Source: Pseudobdellovibrionaceae bacterium
Lineage (GTDB): Bacteria > Bdellovibrionota > Bdellovibrionia > Bdellovibrionales > Bdellovibrionaceae
DNA length: 5,648 nucleotides
Direction of reading: 5' to 3'
Assembly: GCA_947374445.1 (NCBI GenBank)
Contig: CANCBY010000167.1
Location: forward strand, 1-5,648
Part shown: positions 1-5,031 of the stretch, in pieces
Layout: each line of letters opens with the position of its first letter
How positions within the stretch are numbered: the first letter of the stretch is position 1
The notes under the pieces: model-generated
Databases searched by the model: none
What the model was told of the DNA's origin: nothing
What the model saw: the letters and a program-made list of their open reading frames with translations, nothing else
Made by a program: the position numbers and the translations under genes

Positions 1-109
1 TGTGAGAGTTCAAATGGCGCAGGCGTGTTTGCTTGCGTTTTACTTTGCCGCTTGCAAGTACTTGAAAGCGTTTTTTCGCACCAGAGTGCGTCTTCTGTTT
101 ATAAGCCAT
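1..109 (-). CDS. rpmI: 50S ribosomal protein bL35 (N-terminal part, cut by window edge)
   Basis: The minus strand from the ATG at 107-109 reads MAYKQKTHSGAKKRF followed by a Lys/Arg-rich stretch ending RLRHLNSH at the window edge. The KTHSGAKKRF block and the SGKVKRKQ segment (about residues 20-27) are hallmarks of bL35, a small rRNA-binding protein of the large ribosomal subunit. Thirty-six codons are present, roughly the first half of a protein of about 65 residues; the 3' end lies beyond base 1. A strong ribosome binding site (GGAGGAAGGAAG) sits just upstream and fixes the start. An in-frame ATG 16 codons further upstream (155-157) would add an unusual N-terminal extension and is less likely. 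In many bacteria infC precedes rpmI and rplT follows; infC is not the upstream neighbour here, and the rplT position is outside the window. Identification is near certain. Confidence 0.95.
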   Translation of the reverse strand, partial: MAYKQKTHSGAKKRFQVLASGKVKRKQTRLRHLNSH

Positions 110-219
110 TGGCTTCCTTCCTCCGATAGGGCGTTTAGTTCGTGGAAAAACCACCATCTAAATCTTCTTTAATCGCCGGCCCATGCCGACTGCCAGTATC
201 AGCCTTAATTGAACTCGAA

Positions 220-248
220 GTTGTAGGCTGCTGAGGGTCAAAAATCAA
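220..248 (-). promoter_or_regulatory. Candidate sigma70 promoter for rpmI
   Basis: On the minus strand TTGATT (243-248) is followed after exactly 17 bases by TACAAC (220-225), each matching four of six consensus positions. Transcription would start near 213, giving a leader of roughly 100 bases before the rpmI start codon. The box lies downstream of two terminator-like hairpins, which fits an independent transcription unit. The assignment rests on sequence only. Confidence 0.5.
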
Positions 249-308
249 CGGTTTTTGAAGGATTTTGAGGGTTTTTGATAGATTTCTAAAGCTAAGGTGA
301 TGAAATCC

Positions 309-331
309 AAAAGAATTTCGCCTGATGGCGA
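309..331 (-). terminator. Second terminator-like hairpin downstream of the 393-932 gene
   Basis: On the minus strand TCGCC and GGCGA (within 318-331) pair around the four-base loop ATCA. The stem is followed almost at once by TTCTTTT. The stem is only five pairs, extendable with a bulge, so this would be a modest or backup terminator lying behind the stronger hairpin at 347-376. Confidence 0.4.
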
Positions 332-339
332 CGAAAACT

Positions 340-376
340 GAATTAAAGCCCCCGATTAATCGCACGTCTGGGGGCT
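340..376 (-). terminator. Probable Rho-independent terminator of the 393-932 gene
   Basis: AGCCCCC (370-376 on the minus strand) pairs perfectly with GGGGGCT (347-353), a seven-pair GC-rich stem around a 16-base loop that contains the small palindrome GATTAATC. It begins about 17 bases after the stop codon of the secreted-protein gene. The following T-tract (TTTAATT) is short and interrupted, which lowers confidence. Confidence 0.55.
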
Positions 377-392
377 CATAGCACGGCATCAA

Positions 393-932
393 CTAACGAG
401 AGATCGAACAGCTAAGCTCACCGCCGCCCAACAATTGGCCTTTGTTGTTTAATTTCTGGTAACTGCCTATAAAGTGAGATTGGTCATCACTTGCACCTTC
501 AAAGTCTGGAGCTTTTTCAGTTGTCATTGAAAGATTGAAGCGAAGATCACCCACTGCCATCGTTGCACTTTTCGGAGCTAGAACCGTCAAGTCATCAACT
601 CGATCGGGAAGTGTCGTTCTTTGCTCAGAGTAGTTCACTTTAATTTTGTCGTCATAAATTCCATACACAAGCGATGGGTCTGCCTGGTCCTTCACATAGA
701 GCCCCATGATAGAGCGGTCGAGCTCCTTTATCTTTCCATTTTCGCAGGCCTGAAATTCCATCAGATAAAAACGAATATCATCCTTTGCAAGTGAATTGGA
801 ACCTTCCATCATGTTGGCACAATTATAACTAACCACAACGATTTCGCCTGAGCATTGATTCTGAACTTCAGCTCTAACAATTCCAGAGAATAGGACACTC
901 AAAATAACCGAAGAAATTTTTAATGACTGCAC
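393..932 (-). CDS. Small secreted protein of unknown function
   Basis: This encodes 179 residues starting from GTG; the start is supported by the ribosome binding site AAAGGAAG five bases upstream. Residues 1-21 form a classical signal peptide: a Lys at position 5, a hydrophobic core (IL SVLFSGIV) and a Val-Arg-Ala cleavage site, so the mature protein probably begins at Glu22 in the periplasm or outside the cell. The mature part is about 158 residues, acidic and probably beta-rich, with four cysteines (27, 38, 63, 175) that could form disulfides after export. I see no catalytic motif and recognise no family. The gene follows the receiver-type gene on the same strand, but the 152-base gap, which holds a plausible promoter, argues for separate transcription. 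It is followed by terminator-like hairpins. It is real judging by start, signal peptide and terminator; function is unknown. Confidence 0.8.
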   Translation of the reverse strand: MQSLKISSVILSVLFSGIVRAEVQNQCSGEIVVVSYNCANMMEGSNSLAKDDIRFYLMEFQACENGKIKELDRSIMGLYVKDQADPSLVYGIYDDKIKVNYSEQRTTLPDRVDDLTVLAPKSATMAVGDLRFNLSMTTEKAPDFEGASDDQSHFIGSYQKLNNKGQLLGGGELSCSISR

Positions 933-998
933 GAATACTTCCTTTGTAGGGGTTTGCTTCGAAAGTGTCTTTTACCCCAGAGTTAGGCTTCTTGCTAA

Positions 999-1026
999 AA
1001 TTTAAAAAACAATGTTCTTTTTTCAA
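999..1026 (-). promoter_or_regulatory. Candidate promoter of the secreted-protein gene
   Basis: On the minus strand TTGAAA (1021-1026) and TAAATT (999-1004) are 16 bases apart, matching five and four of six consensus positions. Transcription would start near 992, leaving a leader of about 60 bases. That leader contains GGGGT (974-978) and ACCCC (949-953), which can pair just ahead of the ribosome binding site. The -35 box lies inside one arm of the inverted repeat at 1022-1041. Confidence 0.45.
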
Positions 1027-1041
1027 TCACTGACGATTGAA
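1022..1041. repeat. Perfect 7-bp inverted repeat overlapping a -35 box
   Basis: TTCAATC and GATTGAA are perfect inverted arms around a six-base centre (ACTGAC). On the minus strand the T-tract expected of a terminator is missing; A residues follow the stem instead. An operator for the gene at 393-932 is therefore the better reading, because one arm overlaps the candidate -35 hexamer. Confidence 0.45.
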
Positions 1042-1084
1042 TCGACAGAGCAAAGGCTACCACCAAAGATTTTTATGAAAAATT

Positions 1085-1810
1085 CTAGCTCTGAGCTTTG
1101 CTCGCAGCATAGGCTTTGCGGAGAGCATTGCGGATATCGGTAAGCACTTCTGGCGTCGGACCGACAAAATAAAGTGTCACTGAATATTGCCCTTTAAACG
1201 ATTGGTGTTCTACTGTGGCCGAGCACCGACAAAGCACTGCCCCCCGAACCCCTGCAGTCGCCGAAAACGACTCCGCATAAAGTATCACCAACTCTCCTAC
1301 AGGAACTTGATGAGAAGTACGGAAATGGCACTCAAACTCACTGAGATCCTCCAAAAAACCAGGGCGTGCAACGTCGGCCGCCTGACTCATTTTTAGCGAG
1401 TAAACTTGCTTCAGCGACGAGTCTCGATGTCCAGTTGCATAGACTTTAAATTTCTCGAGCACCAAAGGCTTATCAGGCGGATTGACATGGTAGTCTGCAA
1501 AACCAGCTTCAATCATTTTCATAATTTTTGCGGGATCTCGCTCAAGACCCGTCAAGATGATTGGATTTTTAAACTGAGGACGTCGTTTTTGAAACGTGGC
1601 CAGCCATTCTATCGGCGGCTTGTCGAGCGCCGCTTGATCGATGTAAACAACATCAAACGACATACCGTCCAATGCCTCATCAAGTTTTTTTTGGTCGGCT
1701 GCTCGGGTGAGACTATTGATTTCTCCAGCGTCAGATTTGCGCATCTCAAAAAATCTGCCAAAAATTTCGGGGAGCTTATCATCATAACCATAATAGAGAA
1801 CGGCTGCCAT
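1085..1810 (-). CDS. Degenerate response-regulator receiver with PilZ-like C-terminal domain
   Basis: This encodes 241 residues without a signal peptide, so it is probably cytoplasmic. Residues 1-125 follow the CheY-like receiver pattern: an acidic pair Asp10/Asp11 after the first strand, FDVVYID with the candidate phosphoacceptor Asp58, IILTG with Thr87, and an EAGFADY segment. The usual invariant Lys after that segment is replaced: the text is YHVNPPDKP, with Asn110 in its place. Residues 130-241 contain LEDLSEFEC, recalling the D/N-x-S-x-x-G region of PilZ domains, then a VPVGELVIL strand; no clear RxxxR motif of c-di-GMP binders is visible. It probably acts in signalling with altered phosphorylation or ligand binding. 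The ATG at 1810 has only a weak ribosome binding site (AGAG). It is divergent from the metalloprotease gene. The receiver call is fairly secure; the PilZ call is tentative. Confidence 0.75.
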   Translation of the reverse strand: MAAVLYYGYDDKLPEIFGRFFEMRKSDAGEINSLTRAADQKKLDEALDGMSFDVVYIDQAALDKPPIEWLATFQKRRPQFKNPIILTGLERDPAKIMKMIEAGFADYHVNPPDKPLVLEKFKVYATGHRDSSLKQVYSLKMSQAADVARPGFLEDLSEFECHFRTSHQVPVGELVILYAESFSATAGVRGAVLCRCSATVEHQSFKGQYSVTLYFVGPTPEVLTDIRNALRKAYAASKAQS

Positions 1811-1895
1811 ATTGACACTCTACGACGATCTGTGCGTTTACACAAACTAGCTGCCAGACCTAGGTCGAGGCTTTGGATTAGAGCAATTCGGCAAT

Positions 1896-1944
1896 GTCTC
1901 ACTTTAAGACGATAAAATGCTCAGAATCAGTCTTAATTCAAGAC
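1896..1944. promoter_or_regulatory. Paired operator-like inverted repeats in a divergent promoter region
   Basis: Two 15-base elements, GTCTCACTTTAAGAC (1896-1910) and GTCTTAATTCAAGAC (1930-1944), agree at 12 of 15 positions and are each inverted repeats (GTCT(T)/(A)AGAC arms). Their centres are 34 bases apart, about three helical turns. Between them lies TAAAAT (1913-1918), a plausible -10 box for the plus-strand lipoprotein gene. On the minus strand TTGAAT (1936-1941) and TTTTAT (1912-1917), 18 bases apart, could serve the receiver gene. A dimeric regulator controlling both divergent genes is a reasonable inference; no partner protein can be named. Confidence 0.45.
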
Positions 1945-1966
1945 CACATTCAGCCGAAAAGAATAC

Positions 1967-2797
1967 ATGCTTAACAATCGAAACCTCATGCGCGTGGCTG
2001 TGCCTTTGCTTTGTCTTATGACGGCTTTGGCTTTTCAGAACTGTTCGAAAACACAAGAAGATGCAGCTAATCCGGCTCAGCAGTTTCCGTTTTCAAGCTC
2101 GAATCTTTACTTTAAAACAACACAGAAGTTCACGTTCGAGGTTTACTACGAGCCAGGAGCTGAGCCCTATGTAGGGACTACTCCCAAGGGCGCGCAGTAC
2201 TGGGATATTCTGAAGGATAATATGGTTTCGATCTTTCAGTTCCGCTCAACAGCGCCGACTTATAGTATTCCGACAATGCTCGCAGACATGAGCTCAATAC
2301 CAACTCAAAACAAAACCGATTGGACAACCACGGACATCCTCTCGCTCAATGCGAATTACAAAAAGAGCAATCCGTCAGACACTGAGGCGCGCTTCTATAT
2401 TTATTTTCTCAAGGGCTATTTCAACAACGGCACTCAACAAGATCAGAGCGTGATTGGCGTGAGCCTGTCAGGTACACCGATCATTGCGATTTTTAAACAA
2501 GTCGTTCAGTCCACTGGCAGCTCACCGACAGGGCCGGTTCCCAGATTCGTGGAGCAAAGTACGCTCGTGCATGAGATGGGACACGCTCTGGGATTTGTGA
2601 ACAACGGAGTAGCGATGGTCAAAAACTATCAAGATACGGCCCATGGCTCACACTCATTGGATCCGAACTGTGTGATGTACTGGCAGAATGAGGGCGCCGC
2701 TTCTCTCTCGGCTTTTATTCAGAAGTATTTATCCACAACCTCTGTGGTGATGTGGGGACCTGACGTTTTGAACGATGCTAAGGCTGCGAGTCAGTAG
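1967..2797 (+). CDS. Metzincin-like zinc metalloprotease lipoprotein
   Basis: This encodes 276 residues. The N-terminus has a hydrophobic stretch (about 9-23) and ends in Phe-Gln-Asn-Cys, making Cys26 the likely lipidated residue, so the protein should be anchored to a membrane facing the periplasm or the exterior. At 202-212 the sequence reads HEMGHALGFVN, the HExxHxxGxx(H/N/D) zinc protease signature with His202 and His206 as ligands and Glu203 as the catalytic base. The third metzincin position is Asn212; AHGSH (225-229) may supply another ligand. CVMYW (235-239) fits the Met-turn. It is probably an endopeptidase; the substrate is unknown. The ATG at 1967 has a poor ribosome binding site (GAAAAGAA), and Met8 is an alternative start that would leave a shorter but workable signal. 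It lies divergent from the receiver gene, with shared operator-like repeats between. Protease class is well supported; the exact family is not. Confidence 0.85.
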   Translation: MLNNRNLMRVAVPLLCLMTALAFQNCSKTQEDAANPAQQFPFSSSNLYFKTTQKFTFEVYYEPGAEPYVGTTPKGAQYWDILKDNMVSIFQFRSTAPTYSIPTMLADMSSIPTQNKTDWTTTDILSLNANYKKSNPSDTEARFYIYFLKGYFNNGTQQDQSVIGVSLSGTPIIAIFKQVVQSTGSSPTGPVPRFVEQSTLVHEMGHALGFVNNGVAMVKNYQDTAHGSHSLDPNCVMYWQNEGAASLSAFIQKYLSTTSVVMWGPDVLNDAKAASQ

Positions 2798-2848
2798 TTA
2801 ACATCTGAGCTATCACCACAAAGCTAAAATTTAAAAAAGCTCTAGCAA

Positions 2849-3595
2849 TTACAACAATCGCAAATATTCCGGCACCTGCAAGAGTGTCGCCTTAACGAGC
2901 AGGTCGCCAATAACCGTTGGTGGCCAAGGCCGAGATTTATCTGGGACAAGATGCATAATATCAGCAGGCACAAAATAGGAACTTCGGTTGTCAACAGGGA
3001 GCTGCATACATGATTGAGCTATGTAGAAAGAGCTTCGGTGAGAACCATTATAGGTGATCGCATAGGCTACAAATTTTTCTTCTTTCAAAAACGACTTTTC
3101 TTTCTTTACGTTTTTTTCAGAAAGAATATTCGCTTCCAGAATTGAACCGGGTTCGTCTCTCAGCATATTTTTTGTTTCATCCTGCCAGCCTTGTCGCGGC
3201 AAAAGGCTACTCACACTTTCAATACGCTTTTGCCAATTCGCAATTACATTTTCAGTTTCTGTTGCGACAGCACGACAACTAACAAACTCAACTTCATAAA
3301 GCCGACCAATCCAATTGGGGTGTGGGGCAAATGCAACTACTATAACGCTAAAAACAATCAAACCACAACCAAGGCGCATCACTTGCCGTTCTGTATTTGC
3401 ACTCCAAGAAAACCTATTTCCTAGAAGCCAAAATACAATACCTGCAGCAAACCCCATTGGCCCCATGATCAAAATTCCGAGCAAGGGGCCCTGATTGGCC
3501 TCGGGTCGCAAAATAAGTGGTCCAATGAAGCCGGCCAAAAATCCAACAAAGCCAAAAATCCAACAAAGCTTAAAGCCTAATTTTTTATTTTGCAT
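2849..3595 (-). CDS. Inner-membrane protein with three transmembrane segments, unknown function
   Basis: This encodes 248 residues from the ATG at 3595; a TTG at 3607 would add four residues, and neither has a visible ribosome binding site. Three hydrophobic segments lie near residues 8-29, 37-59 and 75-91. The Lys-rich N-terminus and the Arg-rich loop between the second and third segments (NRFSW to VMR) suggest cytoplasmic sides, which places the remaining domain (92-248) in the periplasm. That domain holds Cys107 and Cys196, which could form a disulfide, a Lys/Glu-rich stretch around 161-174 (KNVKKEKSFLKEEK) and a Pro-rich SRPWPPT near the end. I recognise no family or catalytic motif. The gene converges on the metalloprotease gene with about 50 bases between, without a convincing terminator. 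It is AT-rich upstream. Coding status is well supported by length and membrane pattern; function is unknown. Confidence 0.75.
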   Translation of the reverse strand: MQNKKLGFKLCWIFGFVGFLAGFIGPLILRPEANQGPLLGILIMGPMGFAAGIVFWLLGNRFSWSANTERQVMRLGCGLIVFSVIVVAFAPHPNWIGRLYEVEFVSCRAVATETENVIANWQKRIESVSSLLPRQGWQDETKNMLRDEPGSILEANILSEKNVKKEKSFLKEEKFVAYAITYNGSHRSSFYIAQSCMQLPVDNRSSYFVPADIMHLVPDKSRPWPPTVIGDLLVKATLLQVPEYLRLL

Positions 3596-3646
3596 AAATA
3601 AATTCAAACAAATAATTATTCTAAGGTCATCAAAGGAATTTCTTTT

Positions 3647-3675
3647 TTGGCAGTACAGATTTCATCATATTTAAT
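3647..3675 (+). promoter_or_regulatory. Strong sigma70-type promoter for the DUF6279 lipoprotein gene
   Basis: TTGGCA (3647-3652) and TTTAAT (3670-3675) are separated by exactly 17 bases, and each matches five of six consensus positions, the best promoter match in the window. Transcription would start near 3682, giving an untranslated leader of about 147 bases before the ATG at 3829. Within it, TAGAGCT (3713-3719) can pair with AGCTCTA (3782-3788). Confidence 0.6.
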
Positions 3676-3828
3676 AGCATCTAAGAAACCCACTGTTGCG
3701 CGTTAGGGCCGATAGAGCTGAGACCCAATTCAAAAGAAAATTTTTCGCTAAAATAGCACCACAAATGCCAATTAATGGAGTAGCTCTACGCAGGTAAGTT
3801 GTGCGCTTGAAACCAAAGGAGTCTGCAG

Positions 3829-4698
3829 ATGCATGGGGCCAATAGTTTTCCGAAATCCTCTCCTTCACTTTCTGTTATTTCACTTCTTCTTGCACTTCTC
3901 TCTCTCTCCTCTTGCAGTCGCCTGTCGATTGCTGTTCGATGGGCAGACACTCTTATTGTTGAAGCGGTGGACTCGCGGTTTGATCTCAACTCTGAGCAGA
4001 AAAAAGAATTCACAAAGGAGGTCTACCAATCGATACAGCTGTTAAAAAAAGAAAAATTTCCGGCATGGGCTAAAAGATTTGATAAATGGGCTGATGCGAT
4101 TGAAAAAGAAAAAATTTCAGAAGCAACGAGCGTCGATATGTGGGACTGGGTGCAGTCAGAATTTCGCGATTTAGCTAAATATGCCGACGCACCAATGATG
4201 AAATTAATCGATAAGATCGACGAAAAAAATTTCGAAACAAATAAAAAAATGTCTTTGAAAGAAATTGATGAGTTGAGAAAAAAACAACAAACAAAAGACG
4301 CACAGTTCGAGGACCAAAAAAAGAAAATCTTACGGTGGATTGAATTCTGGCACGACTCCCCAACTGACGCCCAAGACAAAAAGCTAGATGCCTTCATAAA
4401 ACAGTCTCCTTTTCCGATCGAAGCCTCTTGGAGCCACCGTGAGGCTCAGATCATAAAATTCTATGACTTGCGAAAGGACAAGCCCGCACTAAGAGCTTGG
4501 GTCAAAGAAACTTTATACAATCCTGAGTCCTTGCGACCTCCTGAATATCAGGCCGCTATAAATGAATGGATTAAAAATCTTCGAATCTACATTCGTGAAT
4601 TTCATCAATCCTTGTCTGACAAGCAGTTGAAGTTTTTGGTCAAAGAATTGCGCAAGCGTGCTGGCGAACTTCGCGAGTTGGCCGTCTCGGCGAACTAA
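3829..4698 (+). CDS. DUF6279 family lipoprotein
   Basis: This encodes 289 residues. The start is fixed by AAAGGAG seven bases upstream of the ATG. Residues 14-28 are a hydrophobic Leu/Ser-rich signal ending Leu-Ser-Ser-Cys, so Cys29 is the likely lipid attachment site. Directly after it comes CSRLSIAVRWADTLI and then DSRFDLNSEQ (48-57), which matches the typical DUF6279 opening: Cys, a short Arg/aromatic stretch with WAD, then F-D-L-x-x-x-Q. The rest is highly charged and helical (KKEKF, KWADAIEKEK, ELRKKQQ), with a late SLSDKQ (261-266) echoing the early motif. Overall length suits the family, whose function is not established; a helical envelope lipoprotein is all I infer. A TC dinucleotide run (3897-3908) lies in the signal-peptide codons. 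The next gene begins 14 bases after the stop, suggesting an operon. Confidence 0.88.
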   Translation: MHGANSFPKSSPSLSVISLLLALLSLSSCSRLSIAVRWADTLIVEAVDSRFDLNSEQKKEFTKEVYQSIQLLKKEKFPAWAKRFDKWADAIEKEKISEATSVDMWDWVQSEFRDLAKYADAPMMKLIDKIDEKNFETNKKMSLKEIDELRKKQQTKDAQFEDQKKKILRWIEFWHDSPTDAQDKKLDAFIKQSPFPIEASWSHREAQIIKFYDLRKDKPALRAWVKETLYNPESLRPPEYQAAINEWIKNLRIYIREFHQSLSDKQLKFLVKELRKRAGELRELAVSAN

Positions 4699-4712
4699 AT
4701 CTGGATTAATAG

Positions 4713-4901
4713 ATGGATGAAGTAGAAAAATTCTTTAAGTGCCCTTATTGCTTCGAAAAAATCTCAATGGTTATCGACATTACAATTGAGGACTTTCACT
4801 CTTATGTCGAGGACTGCGAAGTTTGCTGCAACCCCATTCAAATTTCATATTCGTGTGAAAACTCAAAAGTTCGCTCATTCTCATGCGAGAAGGCTTACTA
4901 G
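4713..4901 (+). CDS. CPXCG-motif cysteine-rich small protein
   Basis: This encodes 62 residues with seven cysteines (10, 13, 35, 38, 39, 48, 58). It opens with FFKCPYCFEKI (7-17) and later has YVEDCEVCCNPI (31-42), the two landmarks of the CPXCG cysteine-rich family: a first Cys-x-x-Cys knuckle, an acidic spacer, then V-E-D-C-x-V-C-C-x-P-I. The two Cys-x-x-Cys pairs probably bind one zinc ion as a zinc ribbon. There is no signal peptide, so it should be cytoplasmic. The residue after the first knuckle is Phe14 where the family usually has Gly. Two extra cysteines (48, 58) lie near the C-terminus. Length is typical for the family; its function is not known. The ribosome binding site is weak (CTGGA), and the gene starts 14 bases after the DUF6279 gene, so translation may depend on the upstream gene. 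Confidence 0.85.
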   Translation: MDEVEKFFKCPYCFEKISMVIDITIEDFHSYVEDCEVCCNPIQISYSCENSKVRSFSCEKAY

Positions 4902-4969
4902 GACCAAGCACGGGACAAAACGGATTGCATTCTCTAAGCAAAAGATAATGTCTATGCTCTCGGCATCCG

Positions 4970-4996
4970 TTGACTTGCATCGAGTTTACATAAATC
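4970..4996 (+). promoter_or_regulatory. Possible promoter of the DUF4399 gene
   Basis: TTGACT (4970-4975) is a good -35 match. The nearest acceptable -10 box is TAAATC (4991-4996), only 15 bases away, so the pairing is suboptimal. The 130-base gap between the cysteine-rich protein gene and the next start codon does suggest that the downstream gene has its own promoter. Confidence 0.3.
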
Positions 4997-5031
4997 ATGA
5001 ATTAAATTTAACTTAAACCGGGAGTCATTCA

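Noticed and set aside
135..392. 85-codon open frame on the minus strand between rpmI and the secreted-protein gene
   Set aside because: It starts inside the terminator region, runs across a promoter and two hairpins, has no ribosome binding site and no protein-like pattern. A short VRLIG string recalls the IF3 N-terminus, but nothing after it fits IF3.
1857..1866. Perfect 10-base palindrome GACCTAGGTC in the divergent intergenic region
   Set aside because: It is a single short palindrome with no partner site and no clear relation to a promoter box, so I do not call it an operator.
1406..1915. 169-codon plus-strand open frame antisense to the receiver gene
   Set aside because: Its product has no recognisable domain and is rich in Arg, Cys and His as expected of a shadow frame; the opposite strand encodes a clear receiver domain.
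2798..2848. Possible terminator between the convergent protease and membrane-protein genes
   Set aside because: A T-rich run exists on the minus strand (GCTTTTTT) but no stem of useful length precedes it, and the plus strand has only scattered GAGCT/AGCTC matches with a very long loop.
3700..3730. CTGAGACCC in the DUF6279 leader, reminiscent of a TPP riboswitch core
   Set aside because: The other conserved parts of that riboswitch are missing, and the downstream gene is unrelated to thiamine.
3671..3868. 65-codon minus-strand open frame in the gap before the DUF6279 gene
   Set aside because: It overlaps the promoter, leader and start of a well supported plus-strand gene, lacks a ribosome binding site and shows no domain.
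4920..4970. ACGGAT ... ATCCGT inverted repeat between the CPXCG and DUF4399 genes
   Set aside because: Six-base arms separated by 39 bases, no T-tract and no second supporting feature; chance is a sufficient explanation.
4786..5016. 76-codon plus-strand frame overlapping the CPXCG gene
   Set aside because: It starts within the CPXCG coding sequence in another frame, and the Cys-rich frame matches a known family while this one does not.
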